From: Defluviimonas sp. SAOS-178_SWC
GTDB taxonomy: Bacteria > Pseudomonadota > Alphaproteobacteria > Rhodobacterales > Rhodobacteraceae
Assembly (NCBI RefSeq): GCF_039830135.1
Contig: NZ_CP156081.1
Coordinates: 1,040,001-1,104,000, forward strand
Length of the DNA: 64,000 bases
Direction: 5' to 3'
Part shown: positions 17,721 to 26,194 of the stretch, in pieces
Numbering within the stretch: position 1 is the stretch's first letter
Layout: each line of letters opens with the position of its first letter
Position numbers and translations under genes: made by a program
The notes under the pieces: generated by a model
What the model was told of the DNA's origin: nothing
Databases searched by the model: none
The model's input: the letters and a program-made list of their open reading frames with translations, nothing else

Positions 17721-20700
17721 AAGATGTCGTTGCCGGTGCCGAGATCAACCAAATCGCGGCCGTTGCCGCCGGTTACGACGTCGTTTCCATCGCCGCCATC
17801 GATCGTGTCATACTGATTGCCGCCATTGATCGTGTCGTTGCCGATCCCGCCGAAAATCGAGTCCTCGCCATCCTCTCCGTTGAAGACATCGTTGCCGCCG
17901 CCGCCATTGATCGTATCGTTGCCCGCCCCGGCATTCACCGTGTCCCGGGCGTGGATGTCGACCTGGGCGTTGTCGTTGAAGATGTCGTCGCCGGCGCCGA
18001 GCCAGACGGTGTCGCGGCCGTCTCCGCCGTCAACGACGTCGTTGCCCGCGCCTCCGTAAATCGTGTCGTACTGGTTGCCGCCATAGATCGTGTCGTCACC
18101 GTTGTTCCCGGCAATCCAGTCTTCCCCGTCGCCACCGATGATCACGTCGCTGCCATCGTTGCCCGACAGAGAGTCGTTACCGAAACCGCCGTCGAGTTCA
18201 TCCGCACCGTCCCCGCCAATCAGCGTGTCGTTGCCGTCATTCCCCACAAAGTTGTGATCGACACCGTTGTTGCCGGTCACCACGTCAGCCCATTCGGACC
18301 CCCAGACATATTCGATGCCGGACAGGGTATCCGTATCACCGTATGTATCGGTCGCAATTCCCGTGATGAGGTTGACGATGGCCCCCTGAGAGCCGCCCTT
18401 GTCTCCACTGGAATTGTATGACACCCAATCATCCAGTCCCGCACCGCCATTGATCGTATCGTTTCCGGCCAGGCCGTTAAACGACTGTCCCCCTGCCGCT
18501 CCGATCAGAGTATCGGCAAACAGGCTTCCTCGAATCCCCTCGATGCCGGTGAACGTATCCGTACCACCGAGGCCGTCATTCGCGGTTCCGCTTCCGTTGC
18601 CATTGAAGACAACGTTTACGCCGGATGCCGGGTTGTCCCAGTAGAAGTCGAGGTAGTCCCAGTCCGCACCGCCATTGATCGTATCGCTTCCGGCACCGGC
18701 CTCGAAATAATCGTCGCCCGCGCCGCCGGAGAGGGTATCATTGCCGTCACCACCGCTTAGTTGGTCATTCCCGCCCGCGCCAGAGAGGCTGTCGTCTCCT
18801 CCATGGCCATCGAACCTTTCATCCCCGGCACTTCCGTTGATCGTGTCGCCGAAGTTGGTTGCGCGGATACGTTCTATGCCTCCGAACGTGTCAGTATTAC
18901 CGTTCCAGTCAACTATGGATCCGTTTCCGACCCCCGAGAAGTTGACGAGAATGCCGGCGCTGGCCTGTTGATCGTCCTTGTAGGATATCGTGTCCCAGCC
19001 GGCGCCGCCGAAAATCTGGTCGATACCGGCACCAGGTTCGAAATAGTCATCTCCGGCTTGCCCGACGAGGCGGTCATTCCCGTATCCGGCTTCAAAACTC
19101 TCGTCGCCGGCACTGCCATTCATGGTGTCGTTGAAGTCAGTGCCGCGAATGCGCTCGATCCCGCCAAAAGTGTCGGTGTCTCCGTTCCAGTCGACAATCG
19201 TTCCCGTGCCTATCGCCGAAAAATTGACGAGTATTCCCGAGGCCGCTTGCGAGTCCCGATCATACGCGATCGTATCCCAGTCAGCTCCGCCAAAGATCTG
19301 GTCGTTGCCCGATCCAGGTTGAAAGTAGTCGTCTCCAGCCTGACCGATCAAAGTGTCGTTGCCCTCTTGGCCCCGAAACTGCTGATCACCGATATTACCG
19401 ACCATCCGGTCATTCAGAGCGGTGCCCTCGACTCCTTCGATGTCGAAGAATGTGTCGTTTCCGCCGAGGCCATCTGTCGTATTGCCGTCACCAGCCGACG
19501 TGAAATTCACGACGATACCGGACGTTGGATTGTCCCAATAAAGCGACATGAAGTCCCATCCGGTACCACCCCGGATCGTATCGTTGCCCGCGCCACCCTC
19601 GAAATAGTCGTCTCCGGCGCCGCCGGTCATGAAGTCGTTGCCTGACCGGCCACTTAAGTCGTTGTCCTGTGCATTGCCCAGAAGAGTGTCTTTGGAATCG
19701 GTACCGATAACGCGCTCGATCCCGATGAGCGTGTCAGAGTTCCCGAACCCATCGGTTGCCGTCCCGAGTGCCAGATCGACCCTGACCCCGGCGCCGCCGC
19801 CGTTCTGCGCGTCGCGGTTGTAGTCCACCCGATCACGTGTCCCGATTCCGCCGTTCAACGTATCGTTGCCCGCACCGCCCTGGAAGACATCGTTGCCATC
19901 AAGCCCGATGAGCAGGTCGTTGCCGTCGCCGCCTTGCAGGTTCTGGTCGCCCGCAGCACCAGTGATCGTGTCGTTGAACGCAGTGCCCTCGATCCCTTCT
20001 ATCCCGGTGAAGATGTCGGTTCCGCCGAGGCCGTCAGTCGCGGTGCCGTCTGTGGCGTTGCTGAAGGTCACCACGACCCCGCTGGCGGGACTGTCCCAGT
20101 AATAGGAGATGAAATCCCAGTCGGCGCCGCCGTGGATCGTGTCGTTCCCCGCACCGGCCTCGAAATAGTCGTCCCCCGCGCCGCCAACGAGACTGTCATC
20201 GCCGTCGCGGCCGCCGAAGTTGTTGGTCTGCCCGTTCCCGATCAGGGTATCGTTCGCATCGGTTCCGCGCACGCGCTCGATCCCCGAAAGCGTGTCGGTG
20301 TCGCCGAACCCGTCGATGGCGACTCCGGTGGCGAGGTTGACGTTGACGCCCGCGGTGCCCCCGAAATTGGTGTCGCGGTCATATCGGACTTCGTCTCGCG
20401 TGCCGTTCCCGCCTGTGATCGTGTCGTTGCCGGCGAGGCCCTCGAACCGGCTTTGACTGGCGTTGCCGATCAACACGTCCGCGAACTGAGATCCACGAAT
20501 GCGCTGGACATTGAGAATGGTATCGGTGCCGCCGTCGCCGTCATTCGCGAGACCGCTGTTCAGGTTGACGTTCACTCCGCTCGACGCGTTTTGATACGAC
20601 ACCAAGTCGTCTTCGAGCGTGTCACCACCGTTCAGCGTATCGTTGCCGAGCCCCCCCACCAGGAAGTCGAAACCAAGTCCGCCGTTCAGGGAATCGTTTC

Positions 20701-21319
20701 CGGCCCCGCCATTCAGATCGTCGTCGCCGGCGCGGCCAAACAGCGTGTCGTTGCCGATGCCCCCATCCAGGAAATTGTCACCGCTATCACCGTTCATCAA
20801 GTCGTTGTTGTTCAAGGTGGTGAGCGGGCTGTTCGCGAGGTTGATATTGCTGCCTGGCGCATAGGCACCGGATGCCTGCGAGACCGAGATCAAACTGCTG
20901 GACAAGAAGTTGTTATAGGCCGCAAGGGACGAGATGGTCGGCAAGGCATGCCCAGCGACGGCGTAGACATAGTCCGTCGAGGTGGCGTCGTCATAGAGGA
21001 TCATTATGACGGTCGTGCGAGTCGTGCCGTTGTCGTCCCAGGTAATTTCACCCAAAAGAAACTCGTCGGATGGGTCGTCCGAAAATATATTGTTGTTATT
21101 CAGCGATCCCCCATCGACGAGCGTGTCGACCCGGTTCGAGGATGTCGTCTGGATCTCCGGAAGGTCTCCGGGAGCTGGCGGGGCGATAACGGAATAGCTG
21201 AAGGAAGGTGTGACGCCGTCATTATAGACATTTGAAAGAGTCGACGCGCCCAGAAAAGCCGACGGATTTCCATTGATATCGTATTGAATCTTGAAGCCCG
21301 AAAACGAGTATGTTGGCAT
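17081..21319 (-). CDS. Giant RTX beta-roll protein (1412 residues)
   Basis: Predicted type-I-secreted RTX protein. The first 165 residues are a non-repeat domain I do not recognise (MPTYSFSGFKIQYDINGNPS...). From there to about residue 1060 run roughly nine units of about 90 residues. Each combines one to three RTX turns (GNDTLNGG), a hydrophobic strand block (GVRVDLALGTATDGFGN) and a motif DTLIGIERVIGT or DTFTGIEGIEGT. Three 86-residue super-repeats and the DDINIV tail follow. Start at ATG 21319 with GGGGGA upstream. No enzymatic domain seen, so it is more likely structural or adhesive than catalytic. The longest gene in the window and the only one with the 90-residue unit. Confidence 0.9.
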   Translation of the reverse strand: MPTYSFSGFKIQYDINGNPSAFLGASTLSNVYNDGVTPSFSYSVIAPPAPGDLPEIQTTSSNRVDTLVDGGSLNNNNIFSDDPSDEFLLGEITWDDNGTTRTTVIMILYDDATSTDYVYAVAGHALPTISSLAAYNNFLSSSLISVSQASGAYAPGSNINLANSPLTTLNNNDLMNGDSGDNFLDGGIGNDTLFGRAGDDDLNGGAGNDSLNGGLGFDFLVGGLGNDTLNGGDTLEDDLVSYQNASSGVNVNLNSGLANDGDGGTDTILNVQRIRGSQFADVLIGNASQSRFEGLAGNDTITGGNGTRDEVRYDRDTNFGGTAGVNVNLATGVAIDGFGDTDTLSGIERVRGTDANDTLIGNGQTNNFGGRDGDDSLVGGAGDDYFEAGAGNDTIHGGADWDFISYYWDSPASGVVVTFSNATDGTATDGLGGTDIFTGIEGIEGTAFNDTITGAAGDQNLQGGDGNDLLIGLDGNDVFQGGAGNDTLNGGIGTRDRVDYNRDAQNGGGAGVRVDLALGTATDGFGNSDTLIGIERVIGTDSKDTLLGNAQDNDLSGRSGNDFMTGGAGDDYFEGGAGNDTIRGGTGWDFMSLYWDNPTSGIVVNFTSAGDGNTTDGLGGNDTFFDIEGVEGTALNDRMVGNIGDQQFRGQEGNDTLIGQAGDDYFQPGSGNDQIFGGADWDTIAYDRDSQAASGILVNFSAIGTGTIVDWNGDTDTFGGIERIRGTDFNDTMNGSAGDESFEAGYGNDRLVGQAGDDYFEPGAGIDQIFGGAGWDTISYKDDQQASAGILVNFSGVGNGSIVDWNGNTDTFGGIERIRATNFGDTINGSAGDERFDGHGGDDSLSGAGGNDQLSGGDGNDTLSGGAGDDYFEAGAGSDTINGGADWDYLDFYWDNPASGVNVVFNGNGSGTANDGLGGTDTFTGIEGIRGSLFADTLIGAAGGQSFNGLAGNDTINGGAGLDDWVSYNSSGDKGGSQGAIVNLITGIATDTYGDTDTLSGIEYVWGSEWADVVTGNNGVDHNFVGNDGNDTLIGGDGADELDGGFGNDSLSGNDGSDVIIGGDGEDWIAGNNGDDTIYGGNQYDTIYGGAGNDVVDGGDGRDTVWLGAGDDIFNDNAQVDIHARDTVNAGAGNDTINGGGGNDVFNGEDGEDSIFGGIGNDTINGGNQYDTIDGGDGNDVVTGGNGRDLVDLGTGNDIFWDNAQNDIHGWDTVNAGAGADRINGGGGNDVFNGDDGNDWIAGGIGNDTINGGNQHDTIYAGAGNDVVNGGMGRDKAWLGDGNDRYTDAVQFGFNAHDEVFGMAGDDTINGGGGDDWLNGGTDDDVLTGGLGADSFVFLAGYGQDRVTDFADNVDTLVLDDALWGGGKTVAQVIADHASVVGGDTVFDFGGHSLTVAGVTNLGIFADDINIV

Positions 21320-21361
21320 CTTTTGGTCCCCCGAAGACCCAATCGCCAGCGATCAGCAGTT

Positions 21362-21380
21362 CATTTAATTGCCTTAAATG
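21362..21380. promoter_or_regulatory. Inverted repeat upstream of the giant RTX gene
   Basis: CATTTAA TTGCC TTAAATG: perfect 7-bp arms around a 5-base spacer, 43 bases before the ATG at 21319. It is A+T-rich against a GC-rich background. It could be an operator or promoter-proximal site. It is not a CtrA box, because the TTAA halves are five bases apart, not seven. Confidence 0.35.
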
Positions 21381-21493
21381 GCCATTGGGAAAGATACAGC
21401 CGAGTTTCGAATATTTGGGCATGCCTCCGGAGTCGTCAAGCTGATAAGGGTTGGCGACTTTCAACCCAAAGTGGAAGTGATTCCTCTGGGTGT

Positions 21494-21752
21494 TCAGACG
21501 ATATTGATATCGTCCACGAAGGGGTAGAGGTTCGTCCCCCCGCAATCGTCAGACTGTTGCAACCGCCGAAATCGAAGACGACATCAGAGCCGACGACGCT
21601 GGCATGGTCTGCGATAACGTGTGCCCCCGTCTTTCCGTCGCCCCAGAGCGCGTCGTCGAGGACCAGCGTGTCGACATTGTCGGCGAATACGGCGTTCCGG
21701 TCCTGGCCATAGCCAGGTAGGAAACACGAAACTGTCCGGGCCGAGCCCGCTG
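21494..21752 (-). pseudogene. Orphan, degraded copy of the RTX C-terminal tail
   Basis: Begins with the same TCAGACGATATTGATATCGT end sequence as the intact RTX genes and follows their last 85-90 codons, including the VDTLVLDDALWG block. It has several base changes and indels that break the frame, for example in the FVFLAGYGQD region, which reads into an extra base near 21721. There is no upstream RTX repeat; the similarity stops a few bases before the FkbM stop codon. It is therefore a relic left by a deletion or recombination, not a gene. Confidence 0.85.
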
Positions 21753-21757
21753 ACCAA

Positions 21758-22315
21758 TTACAACGAAACGAAAAACTGGTTCATTTCGTAGAAACCGGCG
21801 TCAACATACGAGCACCCGCGGAATTTTTCATTCAGCCACTTGGCCTTGATGCCGCGTCCTTCGAGAATGAATATGGGATGGCATCTTTCGATTATTGATC
21901 GCGCGCCCATAAGGGCGGGGCCCTCGAAACCCTCCACGTCAAGCTGGATCAGAGATACATGCCGACCTGTCGGGACAAGGCTATCCAAAGTCTTCACCTC
22001 CACCTCAAGGAATCCGTCCCCGCTGATCTTCCTGTTCGGATCGATTCGCGCCATAGCTGCTTTGGGTTCGGTGCTTTTTGCATCCTTGATCTGAAGTTGG
22101 GCCGTCGATTCCTCCCGCCCGACGGCACAGGGGAACAGGACAACATTGTGCAATTTGTTGATTTCAATTGTCTTCTTCGCCGCGCTGTAGTTGACAGGGT
22201 TTGGCTCAAACGACCACAGAGTCGCATCGGGCGCCAAGCCCTGCGACACGCCGGGGAAGAAATCACCAACAAACGCACCACCGGAAATCACGTCGCCTAA
22301 CTTGGCATTGCGCAT
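21758..22315 (-). CDS. FkbM-family methyltransferase, probably 5'-truncated
   Basis: The visible 185 residues contain the SAM-binding core of FkbM methyltransferases: GGAFVGDFFPGVS, then LWSFEPNPVNYSAAKKTIEINKLHNVV and IQLDVEGFEGPALMGA. The product would O-methylate a sugar or similar hydroxyl group, fitting a polysaccharide locus. The first ATG (22313-22315) falls inside the conserved region: codons upstream still read like the family (GLVYEARTIEFI) until a TAG at 22364-22366, and family-like sequence appears to continue beyond it to a TGA at 22418-22420. The gene is thus either a shortened active domain or a decaying pseudogene. Base composition is less GC-rich than its neighbours. Confidence 0.7.
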   Translation of the reverse strand: MRNAKLGDVISGGAFVGDFFPGVSQGLAPDATLWSFEPNPVNYSAAKKTIEINKLHNVVLFPCAVGREESTAQLQIKDAKSTEPKAAMARIDPNRKISGDGFLEVEVKTLDSLVPTGRHVSLIQLDVEGFEGPALMGARSIIERCHPIFILEGRGIKAKWLNEKFRGCSYVDAGFYEMNQFFVSL

Positions 22316-22666
22316 TATAAATTCGATAGTCCGGGCCTCGTAAACAAGGCCATTGCTAAAATACTATATGGCAAGAGATCTGGTTACATATTCTTCGGGA
22401 AACGCGCAAAATCCAAATCAGCTGGAATATATCGTAAACTGATCTCCGGTCACGTTACTATCTCCCGCAGGCCATTTACAGTCTGCTAAAGTATGGTTTT
22501 AACTTATTCTACCCCTGATATCACACCCGAGATCGGCGTCAATAACAGAGGACATAAACCCCGTCACCCCGGCATGACCTGCCGGATGTTGGGACTCTGA
22601 GGATCGTTTCAGATCGACCCTGGCACATCAACGCTGACGGAAGAGGTTACATCTTCATCGCCCCTC
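22316..22666. other. 351-bp gap, relatively AT-rich, with decayed coding sequence
   Basis: The part next to the FkbM gene (22316 to about 22453) looks like the broken N-terminal coding sequence of that gene on the minus strand. The remainder (22454-22666) shows no gene, hairpin or repeat that I can support. Confidence 0.6.
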
Positions 22667-23713
22667 TCAGACGATATTGATATCGTCCACGAAGATGCCG
22701 AGGTTCGTCACCCCTGCAACGGTCAGGCTGTGGCCGCCGAAGTCGAAGACGGTATCGCCGCCGACGACACTGGCGTGGTCGGCGATCACCTGCGCCACGG
22801 TCTTGCCGCCACCCCAGAGCGCGTCGTCGAGAACCAGCGTGTCGACATTGTCGGCGAAGTCGGTCACCCGATCCTGTCCGTAGCCCGCGAGGAACACGAA
22901 ACTGTCCGCGCCGAGCCCGCCGGTCAGCACGTCATTGTCGGTGCCGCCGTTCAGCCAGTCATCGCCGCCGCCGCCATGGATCGTGTCGTTGCCCGCCATG
23001 CCGAAGACCTCGTCATGGGCGTTGAAGCCGAACTGCACCGCGTCCGTGTAGCGGTCGTTGCCGTCGCCGAGCCAGGCCTTGTCCCGGCCCATGCCGCCGT
23101 TGACGATGTCGTTGCCGGCGCCGGCATAGATCGTGTCATGCTGGTTGCCGCCGTTGATCGTGTCGTTGCCGATCCCGCCCGCGATCCAGTCGTTGCCATC
23201 GTCGCCATTGAAGACATCGTTGCCGCCACCGCCGTTGATGCGGTCCGCCCCCGCCCCGGCATTCACCGTGTCCCAGCCGTGGATGTCGTTCTGGGCGTTG
23301 TCGTTGAAGACATCGTTGCCGGCGCCGAGATTGACCGTGTCGCGGCCGTTGCCGCCGGCCACCACGTCGTTGCCGCCGCCGGCATAGATCGTGTCATACT
23401 GATTGCCGCCGTTGATCGTGTCGTTGCCGAAGCCGCCGGCGATCCAGTCCTCGCCGTCCTCGCCGTTGAAGACATCGTTGCCGCCGCCGCCGTTGATCGT
23501 GTCGCGGCCCGCCCCGGCATTCACCGTGTCCCAGCCGTGGATGTCGTTCTGCGCATTGTCGTTGAAGATGTCGTCGCCGGTGCCGAGCCAGACCTTGTCC
23601 CGCCCGTTGCCGCCGGCCACGACGTCATTGCCATCGCCGCCATAGATCGTGTCGTACTGATCCCCGCCGAAGATCGTGTCGTTGCCGGAATGGCCCGCAA
23701 TCCAGTCCGCCCC
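22667..23713 (-). repeat. C-terminal RTX cassette, copy C
   Basis: Gapless match to 13556-14602 with only scattered substitutions. It covers three 86-residue super-repeats and the tail. Upstream of the cassette this gene switches abruptly to a different RTX stretch (DRIDGAAG) that is not shared with the Calx-beta gene. Confidence 0.88.
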
Positions 23714-24718
23714 CGCAGCGCCGTCGATCCGGTCCGCGCCGGCATTGCCGCCCAGCACGTTGTCCCCGCGGTTGCCGGTCAGCCGGTTGTCCGCGCCGTT
23801 TCCCGTCAGCGACAGGTTGGCGACCCCCAGAAGCTCCGCATCCGCGACGCCCGAGACCAGCGTCAGATCGCCCGAGGTCCGGAACAGCGTGCCGTCGACG
23901 AGGTCGAGCTTCACGTTGCCGGCCGAAAGGTCCACCGTCACCACCGAGGCCGGGCCGACCTGCGGCGTCACCGTGACGCTGACCCCCGCGGCCGGCGCCA
24001 GCTTCAGCGCGTAGCCCCCCGCCGCCGCCGTCGAGGTCGCAGTCGCCCCGATCGCGAACCCGACCCCCGACACTCCCTCGCCGATCGAGTAGAAATCGTC
24101 GTTATCATTGTCGTCGTAGGCAACGCCCGTCAGGAAAACGTCAGAGCCGACCTGGCCGAAATTCTGGGTCATCACCGAGGCATTGAATGACTGCCCGAGT
24201 GGCACATGGGTGATATGTCCCCAGGGCGAACTGGAAATGGTATAGGTCCCGGTCTGGATCGAAATGCCCGCTTCGCGGACGCCGCCGAAGAACAATGCCT
24301 CGCGATCGCTGGACCCGGGGGTGTTGTCCACCGCGTTCAACATGGTGAGGCGGAAGAGCTCGTCCGCCGCCGCCTTCTGCGTCGAGAACGTGTTGGCGTT
24401 CACGACGCCGAGGATTTCGGCATATCCGAAACCGGACCCTCCCGGGTAGCCGGTGGCGTTGATCCGGTCGTCCGGCAGGCTGTTGCCGCTGCCGAGGTGG
24501 TCGAGTGTGCTGTTGGCGATCATCCAGCTGTCATGGCCGGAGGCGGCTATGTCAAGAAGACCGTTCGGCGCCAAAACCTCCTTGGCGGTCGAGGAAATCG
24601 TCCCGGCGGTCAGACCGTCGTTCAGGCCGATGCCCTGACGCGCGGCCTCGGCGTCCGGGTCGAGCCGCGCCCGGTTCACCAACTCCAACATGTACTGCTC
24701 TTGTGCGCTCAGCGTCAT
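22667..24718 (-). CDS. CAP-domain (SCP/PR1-like) protein with C-terminal RTX cassette
   Basis: A 683-residue predicted secreted protein. Residues about 3-195 form a CAP domain: opening LSAQEQYMLELVNRARLDPD, then SGHDSWMIANSTLDHLG, GYAEILGVVN and the closing SSPWGHITHVPLGQSF followed by VMTQNFG. A short carboxypeptidase-regulatory/SdrD-B-like beta domain follows (FLTGVAYDDNDNDDFYSIGEG). Then come RTX motifs, three 86-residue super-repeats and the DDINIV tail. CAP-RTX fusions are found in other rhodobacteria; their activity is not established. Start at ATG 24718 with GGGGAG nine bases upstream, preferred to TTG 24727. No signal peptide, consistent with type I secretion. Confidence 0.92.
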   Translation of the reverse strand: MTLSAQEQYMLELVNRARLDPDAEAARQGIGLNDGLTAGTISSTAKEVLAPNGLLDIAASGHDSWMIANSTLDHLGSGNSLPDDRINATGYPGGSGFGYAEILGVVNANTFSTQKAAADELFRLTMLNAVDNTPGSSDREALFFGGVREAGISIQTGTYTISSSPWGHITHVPLGQSFNASVMTQNFGQVGSDVFLTGVAYDDNDNDDFYSIGEGVSGVGFAIGATATSTAAAGGYALKLAPAAGVSVTVTPQVGPASVVTVDLSAGNVKLDLVDGTLFRTSGDLTLVSGVADAELLGVANLSLTGNGADNRLTGNRGDNVLGGNAGADRIDGAAGADWIAGHSGNDTIFGGDQYDTIYGGDGNDVVAGGNGRDKVWLGTGDDIFNDNAQNDIHGWDTVNAGAGRDTINGGGGNDVFNGEDGEDWIAGGFGNDTINGGNQYDTIYAGGGNDVVAGGNGRDTVNLGAGNDVFNDNAQNDIHGWDTVNAGAGADRINGGGGNDVFNGDDGNDWIAGGIGNDTINGGNQHDTIYAGAGNDIVNGGMGRDKAWLGDGNDRYTDAVQFGFNAHDEVFGMAGNDTIHGGGGDDWLNGGTDNDVLTGGLGADSFVFLAGYGQDRVTDFADNVDTLVLDDALWGGGKTVAQVIADHASVVGGDTVFDFGGHSLTVAGVTNLGIFVDDINIV

Positions 24719-25138
24719 TGCCGGCAACTCCCCAAACTACGCAAATCATCAATGAGGGGGCGGGGCCACCTTGCCCGGATTCTCCTCATGCGTCTACGGT
24801 TACCACCATTCTCGGCGGCGGAAATCCCCTTTTGGGTGCATGTCGGCTATTGTCCCGCAATTCGCGACAAAGCCCTCCCTCCATGCCGGATCGTTCCGAG
24901 CGAATGGCCGTGCCAAACCGGTCGATCCGCCAAGCCGGTCCGGAGCCGAGGCCACTTGCCAGCCGTCAAGTCACTCCGAACGGTTTCGGAACAACCGTTG
25001 CGTCGCGGCGCCGGCGGCATGCGGCCCGGCCGTCGGGACGGTTTGACATCGAGCCGGAATTGTGACCTCTGCGAGCCACCGTGGGCGTATGTGATATCGT
25101 GGCGCCGGACTAGATCTTGCATCTCGGAGGGGGCTGAA
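24719..25138. other. 420-bp divergent intergenic region
   Basis: Separates the CAP-RTX gene (minus) from the first glycosyltransferase (plus) and must hold both promoters. I see no convincing -35/-10 pair, hairpin or small gene. It is the right-hand boundary of the RTX island. Confidence 0.5.
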
Positions 25139-26194
25139 TTGGGGACTGAAACCCGGTCGGGTGAAGCGACGAAGGGCCTCGGTCGACCGACCGAAGAGGC
25201 GCCTTCCGCCGGTAACGGCGCGGGACGGCTTGTCGCCGTCGTCGTGACGCATAACAGATGCGCCCAGCTCGACACCACCCTGACGCGCCTGGCCGCCGAA
25301 CCGAAGAACCTTCTCCATGCGGTTGTGGTGGTGGACAATCAGTCGACCGACGACACGGAGAAGCTCCTGACCCGTCACGGGGCAGCCCTGCCAGACCGCC
25401 TCCTGATTCACCGCAGCGATACCAACCTCGGCGGCGCCGGTGGTTTCGCACTCGGGATTCGGCTGGCGGTCGAGCGCTTCGATCCTGACTGGGTTGTCGT
25501 GATGGATGACGACGCCCGGCCTGCCTCCGGTGCGCTCGACGCCTTCCATGCCGGCGACCATGCGGGCTGGGAGGCGGTTGCGGCGGCGGTCTATTTTCCG
25601 GGCGGGGACATCTGCGAGATGAACCGGCCATCCTGCAATCCGTTCTGGTCCGGCGCGGGAATGGCCCGCCTCGTGCGGCATGTTGCGATGGGTCGGGGTC
25701 GGGACGGATTTCACATCCCCGTCGCCGCCTATCGAGATACGGAGCCGACGCCGATCGATGGCGCCTCTTTCGTCGGGCTCTTCCTGTCGCGACGCGCCAT
25801 CGCCTTGGCCGGGTATCCGGATGCGCGCCTTTTCATTTATGGTGACGACGTACTCTACACGTTGGGGCTGCGGGAGCGGGGCGGTCGCATCTGCTTTCAT
25901 CCGCAAGTGCGTTTCGAACACGATTTCTCGACGATCCACACCGCGGAGAAGCGGTTCCTGCCATTGTGGAAGAGCTACTACCATCACCGCAATCTTCTGA
26001 TCGTCTATCGCCGCGCGGCAGGGATGCTGTTCTGGCCCGCGCTTCTTCTCATTCTGCCGAAATGGATTCTGAAGGTCCGCTACCACGCGGGTGATCGGCG
26101 AGCCTATCTGCGTCTTCTGGCGCGGGCGGTGCGTGACGGTTTGACGCTGCGGCTGGACGTGGCTCTGGCCGACATACAGGCAGCTGCGCGCTAA
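25139..26194 (+). CDS. Glycosyltransferase family 2 protein (galactofuranosyl/rhamnosyl type)
   Basis: GT-A fold inverting glycosyltransferase of about 351 residues. The nucleotide-binding start is LVAVVVTHNRCAQLDTTL; the motif NLGGAGGFALG followed by WVVVMDDDARP gives the metal-binding DDD. The C-terminal part ends with a short hydrophobic segment (MLFWPALLLILPKWIL), probably membrane-associated. NxGGAGGF plus DDD is typical of rhamnosyl- and galactofuranosyltransferases, which fits the Glf gene at 29 kb. Start chosen at TTG 25139, because GGAGGGGG lies six bases upstream and earlier codons belong to the intergenic region. It converges with kpsM, sharing stop-codon bases. Confidence 0.87.
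   Translation: MGTETRSGEATKGLGRPTEEAPSAGNGAGRLVAVVVTHNRCAQLDTTLTRLAAEPKNLLHAVVVVDNQSTDDTEKLLTRHGAALPDRLLIHRSDTNLGGAGGFALGIRLAVERFDPDWVVVMDDDARPASGALDAFHAGDHAGWEAVAAAVYFPGGDICEMNRPSCNPFWSGAGMARLVRHVAMGRGRDGFHIPVAAYRDTEPTPIDGASFVGLFLSRRAIALAGYPDARLFIYGDDVLYTLGLRERGGRICFHPQVRFEHDFSTIHTAEKRFLPLWKSYYHHRNLLIVYRRAAGMLFWPALLLILPKWILKVRYHAGDRRAYLRLLARAVRDGLTLRLDVALADIQAAAR

Noticed and set aside
21364..21377. CtrA box upstream of the giant RTX gene (TTAA ... TTAA)
   Set aside because: The halves are only five bases apart, and no TTAACCAT half-site is present; kept only as an undefined inverted repeat.
8398..24718. Prophage or transposon carrying the RTX genes
   Set aside because: No integrase, transposase, terminal inverted repeat or att-like direct repeat was found at either edge; the 28-bp tandem repeat occurs only on the left.
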